33,992 bases of DNA from Actinomycetota bacterium (GCA_028717265.1 JAQUOE010000015.1:1-33992), one strand, 5' to 3'. Shown: positions 23,102 to 32,096, counted from the stretch's first letter. Notes: generated by a model from the sequence alone, not told the origin. Made by a program: numbers and translations.

Positions 23102-24394
23102 ATTGAGGTAGATAAGAAAATAATTTCTTCAAATAGTGTAAAATTCGACAAATATGAAATAACTGAATTAAATAACGGAATAAGAGTTATCAGTGAATAC
23201 TTACCCCATTTCAGATCAATATCTCTGGGTTTCTGGATACCAGCCGGGTCCAGAAATGAAGATAGAAACATCAGCGGAATTTCCCACCTTATAGAGCATC
23301 TTATTTTCAAGGGCACCCAAAAAAGAAATTATAGAGACATAGCGATCGAGTTCGATCTAATGGGCGCAGAATTCAATGCATTCACCGACAAAGAAAATTG
23401 CTGCATATACGCCGATTTTATCGACACCCATCTTGGGAACTGTATGGAACTTTTATTTGACATATTGATGAATCCATCTTTCAGAACGGAACACATCAGG
23501 ACCGAAAAAAAAGTAATATTCGAGGAAATAAAGATGGTGGCCGAGAATCCTTCAGATAATATCATGAATTATTTCTATGAATCAGTGCTGGACGGGCACC
23601 CTTTAAGCCTCCCGATTCTGGGAACGAAGAACTCTCTTAAAGAAATCAAGAAATCCGAGATATTAAAATATTTTAAAGAGGAATTTGATATAAGAACAGC
23701 CGTTATTTCAGCTGCAGGAAATATAAGGCACCGGGATTTGATAGATGAAATAAAAAAATATACGGACGGAGTAGTAAGTAAAAAGCAAACCGGTAATTTT
23801 TTAGTGAAGAAACCAATTCCCAGCGGAAGTGTAAGGAACATACACAGTAATAAGACAAGCTCGGTTCATATGTGCTTTGGCGGGCTGGGCTGCAGCAGGA
23901 GCAGCAAAGATAAATACCCGCTTTCACTATTTACAAATTTACTCGGAGGAAGCATAAGCAGCAGATTGTTCCAGAAAATAAGAGAAGAAGAAGGTCTGGC
24001 GTACTCGATTTTCAGCAGCAATGTTCAGTATAATGATACGGGTATAATAATCATATATTCGGCTTCTTCGCATAAAAGTACGGAAAAGATCCTGAGACTG
24101 ATCAGGGATGAGATAACCGATATCAGAAGTCATGGAGTAAAAGATATAGAACTGGAGAGATCAAGAGAGAATTTGAAGGGCAATATCGTTCTTGGAGTCG
24201 AAGATATAAGCTCGCGTATGTTCAGGCTTGGAAAAGGACTCCTGTTTGATAAAAAAGTTTTGACTATTGACGAGATATTGAAGAAAATAGATAAGATAAA
24301 ACAAAATGATCTGAATAGCATAGCGGATAGATATTTTGAACCGGATAAAATGAGTCTTGTGACACTGGGCAAACTAAATAAAGGCGGATTATAA
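23102..24394 (+). CDS. M16-family zinc peptidase (processing-peptidase-like), start codon uncertain
   Basis: Zinc metallopeptidase of family M16, the YmxG/PepR type regularly found next to pnp and dapB. The frame reads YEITELNNGIRVISEYLP, then GFWIPAGSRNE and the inverted zinc motif HLIEH (from 23285), then the downstream ligand Glu region (EIKMVAENPSD), and the C-terminal pseudo-symmetric half. The frame is closed by TAA at 23099 and contains no ATG, GTG or TTG until 23360, which is beyond HLIEH. A real start must be non-standard: ATT at 23102, ATA at 23120 (10 bases after GAGGT) or ATT at 23123. Otherwise a small indel lies upstream. The start given here is the limit of the open frame, not a proven start. 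The stop overlaps the dapB ATG by one base. Confidence 0.85.
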   Translation: MEVDKKIISSNSVKFDKYEITELNNGIRVISEYLPHFRSISLGFWIPAGSRNEDRNISGISHLIEHLIFKGTQKRNYRDIAIEFDLMGAEFNAFTDKENCCIYADFIDTHLGNCMELLFDILMNPSFRTEHIRTEKKVIFEEIKMVAENPSDNIMNYFYESVLDGHPLSLPILGTKNSLKEIKKSEILKYFKEEFDIRTAVISAAGNIRHRDLIDEIKKYTDGVVSKKQTGNFLVKKPIPSGSVRNIHSNKTSSVHMCFGGLGCSRSSKDKYPLSLFTNLLGGSISSRLFQKIREEEGLAYSIFSSNVQYNDTGIIIIYSASSHKSTEKILRLIRDEITDIRSHGVKDIELERSRENLKGNIVLGVEDISSRMFRLGKGLLFDKKVLTIDEILKKIDKIKQNDLNSIADRYFEPDKMSLVTLGKLNKGGL

Positions 24395-25191
24395 TGAAAA
24401 AAATAATCATGTTCGGTATTTGCGGGAAGATGGGAAAATCTATTTCCGGAGAACTGATAAAAGAGGAAGAAATCGAACTGATCGGAGGTTTTGATATTAT
24501 AAATACCGGTGCTGATATAGGGGAGTTATTGACCGGTAAAAAAACAGGATACAGGATCCATGGCTCTTATGAAGATATCAAAAAGTTAAATCCGGATATT
24601 ATAATTGATTTTACAACAGCGGATTCAGCTAAAAAAAATATAAACTGGGCCATTGAAAACAATATAAATATAATCGTAGGAACAACGGGATTAAGAAAAG
24701 AGGATTTAAGCGAAATTGAAAGCAGGGCACTGCAGTCAGTAAGCAAGACACTCATTGTTCCTAATTTTTCTATAGGGGCCGCGGTAATGGTCAGGATTTG
24801 CGGGATGATATCAAAATATTTCGATGATTGCGAAATAATCGAAATGCATCATGATAAAAAGAAGGACGCACCTTCAGGAACTTCCTTATATACAGCGGAA
24901 GAGATAAGCCATGGGGGCAATTTTAGCGGGTTCAGATTAAAGGATGGTGAAACTGAGACCATAAAAGGATCAAGAGGCGGATTTACCGGCGGCATCCATA
25001 TTCATAGCGTGAGATTACCGGGACTGCTGGCGCATCAGCAGGTCATATTCGGAACAAAAGGTCAAACTTTGTCCATAAAACATGACAGTATTGACAGATC
25101 GTCCTTTTATCCGGGAGTTATTCTTGCTATTAGAAATCTTGACAGACTTTCCGGCTTTACTTTCGGATTGGATAAATTAATAGATATATAA
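24394..25191 (+). CDS. dapB: 4-hydroxy-tetrahydrodipicolinate reductase
   Basis: DapB reduces the DapA product with NAD(P)H to tetrahydrodipicolinate on the route to diaminopimelate and lysine. It is 265 residues. It has an N-terminal Rossmann domain with FGICGKMGKSI (about 6-16), IIDFTTADSAK and VGTTGLRKEDL. The catalytic block is EMHHDKKKDAPSGTSL, containing the paired His, Lys and the substrate-binding SGT, followed by RGGFTGGIHIHSVRLPG. ATG overlaps the preceding stop (TAATG), indicating coupling. dapA follows after 26 bases. Confidence 0.96.
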   Translation: MKKIIMFGICGKMGKSISGELIKEEEIELIGGFDIINTGADIGELLTGKKTGYRIHGSYEDIKKLNPDIIIDFTTADSAKKNINWAIENNINIIVGTTGLRKEDLSEIESRALQSVSKTLIVPNFSIGAAVMVRICGMISKYFDDCEIIEMHHDKKKDAPSGTSLYTAEEISHGGNFSGFRLKDGETETIKGSRGGFTGGIHIHSVRLPGLLAHQQVIFGTKGQTLSIKHDSIDRSSFYPGVILAIRNLDRLSGFTFGLDKLIDI

Positions 25192-25217
25192 TCAGGGTAT
25201 TATTTTAGGAGGATCGA

Positions 25218-26102
25218 ATGATAGATATAGGTGAAGTAATTACAGCGATGGTAACCCCATTTGATAAAAGTCATAATCTGGATCTTGATTCATGCGGAAA
25301 ACTAATAGAATATTTGATAGGTGAAGGAAGCGATGGATTGGTACTGTCCGGTTCTACCGGAGAGGCCTCGACTCTGGATGATAACGAAAAAATAAAACTA
25401 TTCAAATTTGCAAAAGACAATTTCGGGGATAAAATCAAGATAATTGCCGGAACAGGTTCCAATGATACCAGACATTCCATTGAATTATCGAAAGAAGCGG
25501 AAAAAATCGGCGTAGACTGCCTGCTTCTGGTTGGGCCCTATTACAACAGGCCTTCCCAGATGGGTCTTTTCAAACACTTCGAGGCAATTGCAGCTGAAGT
25601 AAAAATACCCATAATAATTTATAATATTCCCTCGAGAACATCCTCCAATATAAGTTCGAAAACCTGTGTGGAACTGTCAAAAATAGATAATATTTGCGGA
25701 GTCAAGGAAGCAAGTTCCGATATGAAGCAGATTGCGGAAATAATCAGGGATACCGGTGAAGACTTTCTTGTATACAGCGGCAATGATGGCGATACGCTGC
25801 CGGTACTGTCACTTGGAGGTTACGGAATAATAAGTGTAGCCTCACATATTATCTGCAGGGAAATAAAGGAAATGGTGGCCAGTTTTAAAAGAGGGGATAT
25901 TAAAAAAGCATCCGGAATGCATCTTGATCTTCTGGATATCTTCTACGGGATTTTTATAGCAACAAATCCTGTTCCCATAAAAGAAGCATTGAACCTGAAG
26001 GGCATGAAAGTAGGTCCGTGCAGACTCCCATTAAGTCCTATGGAAGATAATGAGCTGCAGGCTTTTAAAGCAATATTGAAAAGACATAAAATAATAAGTT
26101 AA
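25218..26102 (+). CDS. dapA: 4-hydroxy-tetrahydrodipicolinate synthase
   Basis: DapA condenses pyruvate with aspartate semialdehyde, the first committed step to diaminopimelate/lysine. It is 294 residues, a TIM-barrel class I aldolase. The Schiff-base Lys is K163 (CGVKEASSD). The catalytic Tyr is Y135 (YNIPSRT). The substrate loop is SGSTGEAST (S46, T47). GPYYNRPSQMGLFKHF is also typical. ATG start 5 bases after AGGAGG (25207-25212), one of the best SD sites in the window. Confidence 0.97.
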   Translation: MIDIGEVITAMVTPFDKSHNLDLDSCGKLIEYLIGEGSDGLVLSGSTGEASTLDDNEKIKLFKFAKDNFGDKIKIIAGTGSNDTRHSIELSKEAEKIGVDCLLLVGPYYNRPSQMGLFKHFEAIAAEVKIPIIIYNIPSRTSSNISSKTCVELSKIDNICGVKEASSDMKQIAEIIRDTGEDFLVYSGNDGDTLPVLSLGGYGIISVASHIICREIKEMVASFKRGDIKKASGMHLDLLDIFYGIFIATNPVPIKEALNLKGMKVGPCRLPLSPMEDNELQAFKAILKRHKIIS

Positions 26103-26131
26103 CAGGTTAATTATCGATTAGAGGTGGAATT

Positions 26132-26164
26132 TTGCAAATAGACAATCATGGTAAAAAAGAATAG
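26132..26164 (+). other. Possible 10-codon upstream ORF overlapping the rnj start
   Basis: TTG at 26132 is 5-6 bases after GAGGTGG and opens a 10-codon frame that ends at TAG 26162-26164, overlapping the rnj ATG at 26148. If translated, it would place terminating ribosomes just after the rnj start. A single-base indel in the A6 run after GGT could also make this the true rnj N-terminus. Confidence 0.3.
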
Positions 26165-27821
26165 TTTAAAAATAATACCCCTGGGAGGTTTAAGCGGAAT
26201 AGGAAAAAATATGATGGTCCTTGAAAAAGACAATCATATTATAATAATTGACTGCGGAATAATGTTCCCGGATGACGATATGCCGGGAATAGATTTTATA
26301 ATACCTGATTTTTCATATATTAAAAAAAATAAAAGTAAAGTAAAAGGCATAATACTCACACACGGACATGAAGACCATATAGGCGGCCTGCCTTTTTTAT
26401 TTAAAGAAATCGATGTGCCCGTATATGCAACAAAGCTTACAATAGGACTCACTAAAATAAAGTTTGAAAGTTCTAAGAACGCACCTGCAGTAAAATATAA
26501 CGAAATAAATCCTGAAGAGCCGCTCGAAATAGGACCTTTCCATATAGATTTTTTCAGGGTTAACCACAGCGTACCGGATGGAGTAGGACTGGTTATAAAA
26601 ACAGATATCGGGACCGTGGTACATACAGGTGATTTTAAATTCGATTACGATCCTATAGATAACAGGGTGATCCAATTTTCAAAAATAGCCAGAGCCGGTG
26701 AAGAAGGTGTACTGGCTCTTTTGTGCGACAGCACCAATGCCGAAGAATTTGGTTATACTTTGCCTGAAAAGGATGTCGGAAAAACACTGTCAGAAAAATT
26801 CGAAAAGGCGTCGAAAAGAATTATTGTTGCTACTTTCTCTTCCCATATTCACAGAATACAGCAGGTAATGGATGTAGCCAGCAAACTGAATAAAAAGGTT
26901 GCAATTTCCGGTAAGTCGATTTTGAAGACAATCAGGATTGCTGCCGAACTTGGTTATTTAAAAATACCGGAGGACACAATAATTCCGATATCAAAGATCG
27001 ATGAGTTTCCGCTAAAAGAAATTGTCATACTTTCTACGGGAAGTCAGGGCGAACCGCTTTCGGCCCTTAACAGGATGGCTCTGGGAGAGCATAAAAGAAT
27101 CAGCATAATGAAGGGAGATATGGTGATAATATCTGCATCTCCGGTCCCGGGAAATGAGAGGGCCATTTCCAATACGATCAACAGGCTTATAAAAAAAGGA
27201 GCGGATGTTTATTATGAATCCATTGCCGGTGTTCATGTATCCGGCCATGCCGCCCGTGAAGAAATAAAAATTATGATAAACATGGTCAATCCCAGATACT
27301 TCATTCCCATTCATGGAGAAGATAAACATAAGATACAGGCTGCTCAGATAGCAGAGTCCATGGGGATAGATCAAAAGAATATAATCATAGCTGAAAATGG
27401 GGACATCATTAAAATGAACCATAATTTATGCAGGATTTCCGGCAACTTACATCCGCAAACTATTTATGTGGATGGTGTTGGGATGGGGAACATTGAAGAC
27501 ATAGTACTTAAGGACAGGAGGGTTTTATCCAGAAACGGAATCATGTTTATAGTAATAGGGATAGACTGCATCGGGAAAAGGATTATATGTGAACCTGATT
27601 TCATTCTAAAGGGAATAATTTATATCGAAAATTTAAAAAAGCTTCTGGATGAAGCAAAAAAAATTATAAGAGATACCATAAAGAATTGCTTAAACAGCAA
27701 TATTATAAATAAAACGGCAATCGAAGGCCTGGTAAATGATAGGATGGAAAAATTTATTTTTAAAAAAGCGGAGATAAGACCTATAATAATAACCAGAGTT
27801 ATCGGTCCCGACAGACATTGA
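26148..27821 (+). CDS. rnj: Ribonuclease J
   Basis: RNase J is a metallo-beta-lactamase/beta-CASP nuclease with endonuclease and 5'-3' exonuclease activity in mRNA decay and rRNA maturation. It is 557 residues. The metal motif is HGHEDH (H72, H74, D76, H77), followed by NHSVPDGVGLVI, HTGDFKFD and the beta-CASP motifs (CDSTNAE, ATFSSHIHRIQQ, STGSQGEPLSALNRM, SGHAAREEI) and IPIHGEDKHK. The C-terminal domain covers about 450-557. The ATG at 26148 has its SD-like GAGGTGG about 20 bases upstream, which instead fits a TTG at 26132 in another frame. The gene between dapA and ftsK is the usual Gram-positive arrangement. Confidence 0.96.
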   Translation: MVKKNSLKIIPLGGLSGIGKNMMVLEKDNHIIIIDCGIMFPDDDMPGIDFIIPDFSYIKKNKSKVKGIILTHGHEDHIGGLPFLFKEIDVPVYATKLTIGLTKIKFESSKNAPAVKYNEINPEEPLEIGPFHIDFFRVNHSVPDGVGLVIKTDIGTVVHTGDFKFDYDPIDNRVIQFSKIARAGEEGVLALLCDSTNAEEFGYTLPEKDVGKTLSEKFEKASKRIIVATFSSHIHRIQQVMDVASKLNKKVAISGKSILKTIRIAAELGYLKIPEDTIIPISKIDEFPLKEIVILSTGSQGEPLSALNRMALGEHKRISIMKGDMVIISASPVPGNERAISNTINRLIKKGADVYYESIAGVHVSGHAAREEIKIMINMVNPRYFIPIHGEDKHKIQAAQIAESMGIDQKNIIIAENGDIIKMNHNLCRISGNLHPQTIYVDGVGMGNIEDIVLKDRRVLSRNGIMFIVIGIDCIGKRIICEPDFILKGIIYIENLKKLLDEAKKIIRDTIKNCLNSNIINKTAIEGLVNDRMEKFIFKKAEIRPIIITRVIGPDRH

Positions 27822-27846
27822 ATTTTAAAATCTTATATCCTAAAAA

Positions 27847-30123
27847 ATGGCCAGAAGAAATTATAAACGCAAAAAGGCAGTAAAAACCAGGAAAAATTCC
27901 AAACAGGCAATTCCAGGAGAAAAAAAGAAATACGTTAAAAGAAGATCCGAAGTCTACGGTATTTTGATAACAGGGACCTCGGTATTGCTTTTTATCAGTG
28001 TGTATGGTTTTGCGGGTTCCGGTATCATAAATACATCGGTAAATAATTTCTTATCCTATATTTTCGGAATAGGTAAGTATCTGATACCGTTTATGCTTCT
28101 GATCTGGGGTTTTAGTTTCTTCCTTGGAAGGATCCGTCTTCTGCCTTCAAGTTTTGGCTGGGGATTTTTTCTGCTGTTTTTCTCAATACTTGGAATTGTA
28201 AGCAATAACCTGACGATTCAAACCAATATTTTTGACGAAGTGCTGATAAAGGATAGAGGCGGAATCACAGGAGCAGGTATTTTTTACGGGCTTTACAAGC
28301 TTCTTGGAAGTGCCGGTGCACTGGTTGTGCTGAGTGTCTTTGTAATCATATCCATATTGATTATCACAAAAATTTCCATGATAGATATTGCAAAAAAAAT
28401 AGTTTATTTATTAAAAAAAATAAAATTCAGACGTTCTGATGATTTACTGAAGAAACAAACTGAAGATAAGCGAGTTTTATTAAAAGGACCGGCTGCAGGA
28501 AGTAATAAAATCTATGACAATGAGGGTGTCGATCTAAAAAGGATTGAAGTAATAGACAATATGAACAGTATATCAAAAGAAAAAATAGAGACGCCCGATG
28601 AGTTTTCGAAAAAAACCGGCGCAGACGAAACAGGAGGAAATCAATTAAAAATACCAATCGTAAGAAGCAGTGATCTTGAAGACAATTACAGGCTGCCTCC
28701 CATAAATTTACTAAAGAAGTCTCAAAATTTGCCATCCAAATTATATAAGCAAAGCGTAAAAGAAAGAGTATATACTTTAAACAGACTGTTCAATGATTTT
28801 AATCTGGATGCCAGGATAGACAGAGTGGTCGGCGGCCCTACGGTGACTCTTTATGAATTAAAACTGTCACCGGGAGTCAAGGTACAAAGACTTTTAAGCC
28901 TGGAAGATGATTTTTGCGTTGCTCTGGGTTCGCCGGATTTGCGGATTCTGACGCCTATACCGGGGAGGTCCGCTATTGGAATCGAAGTACCAAATACCAT
29001 AAGGAGTATAGTCACTCTGGGAGATATTTACTCTGGAGACGATAAAAATCTGACTGATAATCTGCTCAATGTCCCGCTGGGGAAAAATCTTTCCGGGAAT
29101 ATTGTTTATATGGATATACCAAGGATGCCGCATATACTTATTGCAGGCGCCACAAATTCAGGGAAAAGTTCATGCCTTAACAGTATCATAATCTCTCTTT
29201 TGATGAAAGTAAAACCGGGTAATGTCAGATTTATAATGATCGATCCCAAAATGGTCGAACTCAGTATTTATAATGGGATACCCCATCTTTTATCTCCGGT
29301 CGTGATCAATCCAAAGAAGGCTTCTTCCGCTCTTGCATGGATAGTGGAAGAAATGGAGAACCGGTTCAAGGTACTGGTAGGAAAGAATTTCAAATCCCTG
29401 GAGATGTATAATTTCGAAGCTGAAAGAAACGAAAACGGCGACGATGATTTCAAGCCATTACCGTACATACTGGTTTTTATTGATGAGCTGGCGGACCTTA
29501 TGATGTTATCGGCGTCGGAGGTAGAGGATAGTATCTGCAGGATCGCACAGATGGGAAGGGCGGTAGGCATTCATCTGATAATATCCACGCAGAGACCTTC
29601 GGTAAATGTAATAACGGGACTGATCAAAGCTAATGTTCCCTCAAGAATAGCGTTTATGGTTGCATCAAATATGGATTCCAGAGTTATTCTGGACTGCCCC
29701 GGGGCTGAAAAACTGGTTGGTAAGGGTGACATGCTTTATCTGCCTTACTATTCCAACAGACCGGAAAGGATCCAGGGGGCATTCGTGACCTCAAATGAAA
29801 TAGAAATGATTACAGGTTATATAAGAAATATCGGCACCCCGGAGTACAGTCTGGAAATATCAAAAAGAATAAGTGGCGAAGATAAGAGTATTCAAAACGA
29901 AGATGAATTATTCTATGAAGCCTTAAGAGTGGTAGTTGATTTTGGACATGCATCGGCTTCATTATTGCAGAGAAGGCTAAAAATAGGTTACTCAAGGGCT
30001 GCGAGGATCATTGACCAGATGGAAGACAAAGGACTGGTCAGCGGATATGACGGCAGCAAACCCAGAGAAGTTTTAATCTCAAAGGAAGAATTGATTAAAA
30101 TGCTGGAAGAAAAAGAAAGTTAG
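27847..30123 (+). CDS. ftsK: DNA translocase FtsK/SpoIIIE
   Basis: Septum-located DNA pump that clears chromosome ends during division and acts with Xer recombination. It is 758 residues. After a basic N-terminus come four membrane segments (about 37-57, 72-93, 101-120, 157-178), a linker, and the motor domain with Walker A GATNSGKS (434-441), Walker B FIDELADLM, GIHLIISTQRPSVNVITG and the conserved IPSRIAFMVAS-like block. The C-terminal winged-helix gamma domain (about 685-750, ALRVVVDFGHASASLLQRRL) recognises polar chromosomal motifs (KOPS/SRS) in relatives. The ATG at 27847 has no SD. xerC in the same window would be its partner. Confidence 0.96.
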   Translation: MARRNYKRKKAVKTRKNSKQAIPGEKKKYVKRRSEVYGILITGTSVLLFISVYGFAGSGIINTSVNNFLSYIFGIGKYLIPFMLLIWGFSFFLGRIRLLPSSFGWGFFLLFFSILGIVSNNLTIQTNIFDEVLIKDRGGITGAGIFYGLYKLLGSAGALVVLSVFVIISILIITKISMIDIAKKIVYLLKKIKFRRSDDLLKKQTEDKRVLLKGPAAGSNKIYDNEGVDLKRIEVIDNMNSISKEKIETPDEFSKKTGADETGGNQLKIPIVRSSDLEDNYRLPPINLLKKSQNLPSKLYKQSVKERVYTLNRLFNDFNLDARIDRVVGGPTVTLYELKLSPGVKVQRLLSLEDDFCVALGSPDLRILTPIPGRSAIGIEVPNTIRSIVTLGDIYSGDDKNLTDNLLNVPLGKNLSGNIVYMDIPRMPHILIAGATNSGKSSCLNSIIISLLMKVKPGNVRFIMIDPKMVELSIYNGIPHLLSPVVINPKKASSALAWIVEEMENRFKVLVGKNFKSLEMYNFEAERNENGDDDFKPLPYILVFIDELADLMMLSASEVEDSICRIAQMGRAVGIHLIISTQRPSVNVITGLIKANVPSRIAFMVASNMDSRVILDCPGAEKLVGKGDMLYLPYYSNRPERIQGAFVTSNEIEMITGYIRNIGTPEYSLEISKRISGEDKSIQNEDELFYEALRVVVDFGHASASLLQRRLKIGYSRAARIIDQMEDKGLVSGYDGSKPREVLISKEELIKMLEEKES

Positions 30124-30132
30124 AAGGATCTT

Positions 30133-30207
30133 TTGAGAACTAAAGAATATGAACCTGTCAATTATAAGTATAGGAACCGAATTAAATCTGGGATTAATAC
30201 TAAATGA
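30133..30207 (+). other. Possible 24-codon upstream ORF overlapping the cinA start
   Basis: TTG at 30133 follows GAAGGATC closely and opens a 24-codon frame ending at TGA 30205-30207. It overlaps the first codons of cinA, whose ATG is exactly 16 bases downstream in a different frame. The cinA ATG has no other SD. The arrangement matches the one before rnj. Confidence 0.25.
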
Positions 30208-31432
30208 AAATTCCAGATATATTGCAGAAAGAATCACTGAACTGGGTATAGAATGTAAGTATATATATACCGTCGGTGATGATTGCGATGAGATATCCAA
30301 TGTGCTGAGGAACAGTCTGCAATTCAGCGATCTTGTAATAATAACAGGAGGTCTGGGTCCCACCGATGACGATGTAACCAGGAGCGCGATAGCGTCAGCT
30401 TTGAACCTGAAGCTTATAAGGGACAGGGATCTTGATGTGACCAGCCTGAAGTTTATAAGAAAAACCAGGGATCGAAAAATCACTGACAGGTTATTGCGCC
30501 AGTCTTATATTCCCAAAGGTTCTGTTCCCTTTAAGCCGGAAATCGGAAGCGCCTCCGGATTTGGAATAGAACTTGATGGAAATAAATTCATAATCTGCAT
30601 CCCCGGAGTTCCAAAAGAAATGAGAAGTATGTTCGAAAAGGACGTCATTCCTTTGCTTGAGGGAAGATTAACAAATAAAGATTTAGAAAATAATGTATTT
30701 AAAATCAAGAAATCTACATTACTCACTACCGATATAAGCGAAACGGAAATAGAAGAAAAGATCAAGGAGATTGTTGACAGAGCGGGAGATATCGGCGTGA
30801 AGATAGGGATCACTGCCGATCCGGGTTTGATAAAAATAATACTGGTAGCAAAATCGCAGGACGATAAAGAAGCTCAAATGAATTTAAAGAAGATCGAAGG
30901 GGAGATTTCAGATAAGCTTGGAAAATACTTCTATGGAAAGGAAGATGCTCTGATTTCCGATAACCTGAAAGAAGCCATAGCGAGGATTGGGGGCAATCTG
31001 ACTATCAGTGTAGCGGAATCCATAACCGGCGGCCTTATAAGCAGCATTATCACGGATACACCGGGAAGTTCAAAATTTTTCCAGGGAAGTATTATATCTT
31101 ATTCGGATTATTCAAAGATGAAATTACTCGATATCGATAAAGAGCTCCTCGGAAAACATGGAGCCGTAAGCAGAGAAGTATGTCTGGACATGGCAAGAAA
31201 AGTAAGGGATTTATTCGATTCCGATTATGCGTTAAGTGTGACCGGTTACGCCGGTCCGGAAGCGGCAAACGGCAAATTGGGTCTTGTTTATTGCTGCATA
31301 CTGGGACCTTCCGGATTTGAAAGAGTATTCGAAAAAAGGTTTCCGGGCACAAGATATGAGATAAAGTTCAGAACCGCGCAATTCATACTTAACGAACTCA
31401 GGGCAGCCATAAGTCAAATAATGGAAAGGTAG
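30149..31432 (+). CDS. cinA: CinA-family protein (competence/damage-inducible, NMN deamidase type)
   Basis: Two-domain CinA: an N-terminal molybdopterin-binding-like (COG1058) domain linked to ADP-ribose pyrophosphatase activity and a C-terminal nicotinamide-mononucleotide deamidase (PncC-like) domain. It is 427 residues. The N-terminal part has ISIGTELNLGLILNENSRYI, ITGGLGPTDDDVTRSA and GVPKEMRSMFE. The C-terminal part (about 270-427) has SVAESITGGLISSIITDTPGSSKFF, GSIISYSD and SVTGYAGPEAANGKLGLV. The ATG at 30149 begins exactly at the family start. In Gram-positive genomes cinA is often co-transcribed with recA; here thpR lies between. pgsA, a common gene between ftsK and cinA, is absent. 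Confidence 0.95.
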   Translation: MNLSIISIGTELNLGLILNENSRYIAERITELGIECKYIYTVGDDCDEISNVLRNSLQFSDLVIITGGLGPTDDDVTRSAIASALNLKLIRDRDLDVTSLKFIRKTRDRKITDRLLRQSYIPKGSVPFKPEIGSASGFGIELDGNKFIICIPGVPKEMRSMFEKDVIPLLEGRLTNKDLENNVFKIKKSTLLTTDISETEIEEKIKEIVDRAGDIGVKIGITADPGLIKIILVAKSQDDKEAQMNLKKIEGEISDKLGKYFYGKEDALISDNLKEAIARIGGNLTISVAESITGGLISSIITDTPGSSKFFQGSIISYSDYSKMKLLDIDKELLGKHGAVSREVCLDMARKVRDLFDSDYALSVTGYAGPEAANGKLGLVYCCILGPSGFERVFEKRFPGTRYEIKFRTAQFILNELRAAISQIMER

Positions 31433-31438
31433 ATTTAT

Positions 31439-32017
31439 TTGAGTGACAGTGAAAAAAGACCTGAAAAAAGATTATTCATAGCTATAGATATTCCCGGGCA
31501 TATAAAGGATAATGTATACAATCATATGAAAACTCTGCTTAAGGAGAACAGAAATATAAAATTAGTATCTGCTCCGAATATCCATATAACATTAAAATTC
31601 CTTGGGAATATAAATATAAATAAGATAGAGAAGATAAAGAAAGCCATAAGAGAAACGGCGGATAAGTTTAACAGATTCAAGTATGAAATCAGCGGAAAGA
31701 TAAATGCTTTTCCCGATCCGCGTAATGCAAGGATTATTTTTCTGGAAATCAGAAGCGGAGGAGAACAGATATCCGAAATTTACGGGCAGCTGGAAGACGA
31801 TCTCGAAAGGATAAAAATAAGAAAAGAGAAAAGAGAGTTCTCACCCCATATTACGATTGCCAGAATAAAAGATAAAAAAAACATGGAAAATTTTATTGAT
31901 GAATATAAAATGGATAAGATAGAGAGACTCGATTGTTCTAATATTACATTGTTCGAAAGCCAATTAAAATCACATGGAGCGGAATATTCGGTAATCGAAA
32001 AGTTCGATCTGAAATAA
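31439..32017 (+). CDS. thpR: RNA 2',3'-cyclic phosphodiesterase (2H family, ThpR)
   Basis: Two-histidine (2H) phosphoesterase formerly called 2'-5' RNA ligase LigT. It opens 2',3'-cyclic phosphates at RNA ends; its cell role in bacteria is unsettled. It is 192 residues. The two catalytic motifs are HITLKFLG (H49) and HITIARIKD (H137), and the N-terminus RLFIAIDIPGHIKDNV is typical. TTG start, 8 bases after AAAGGT (31425-31430), itself within the end of cinA. The cinA-thpR-recA order occurs in some actinobacterial lineages, as I recall. Confidence 0.94.
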   Translation: MSDSEKRPEKRLFIAIDIPGHIKDNVYNHMKTLLKENRNIKLVSAPNIHITLKFLGNININKIEKIKKAIRETADKFNRFKYEISGKINAFPDPRNARIIFLEIRSGGEQISEIYGQLEDDLERIKIRKEKREFSPHITIARIKDKKNMENFIDEYKMDKIERLDCSNITLFESQLKSHGAEYSVIEKFDLK

Positions 32018-32028
32018 GAAATATTTGA

Positions 32029-32058
32029 TTGATAAAATTCGCTATTTAAAAATATTAT
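32029..32058 (+). promoter_or_regulatory. Likely recA promoter
   Basis: TTGATA (32029-32034), an 18-bp spacer and TATTAT (32053-32058) make a fair sigma-70/SigA promoter. A second -10-like element, TATGAT, lies at 32062-32067. The 159-base gap between thpR and recA is A+T-rich, and recA itself has a good SD, so an independent promoter is expected. Confidence 0.45.
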
Positions 32059-32076
32059 TAATATGATAAAATAGGC

Positions 32077-32096
32077 TTATGAACAATTGCACATAA
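32077..32096. promoter_or_regulatory. Imperfect palindrome downstream of the recA promoter, possible operator
   Basis: TTATG (32077-32081) and CATAA (32092-32096) are inverted repeats around a central palindrome CAATTG. Over 20 bases, 16 positions are symmetrical. It lies near the predicted transcription start of recA, where a LexA operator would be expected, and includes GAAC, the half-site of the Gram-positive SOS box, but the second half is not GTTC. Confidence 0.35.

Noticed and set aside
23360-24394. M16 peptidase starting at ATG 23360
   Set aside because: This would remove the HLIEH zinc motif and the first 80 or so residues, which are plainly coding.
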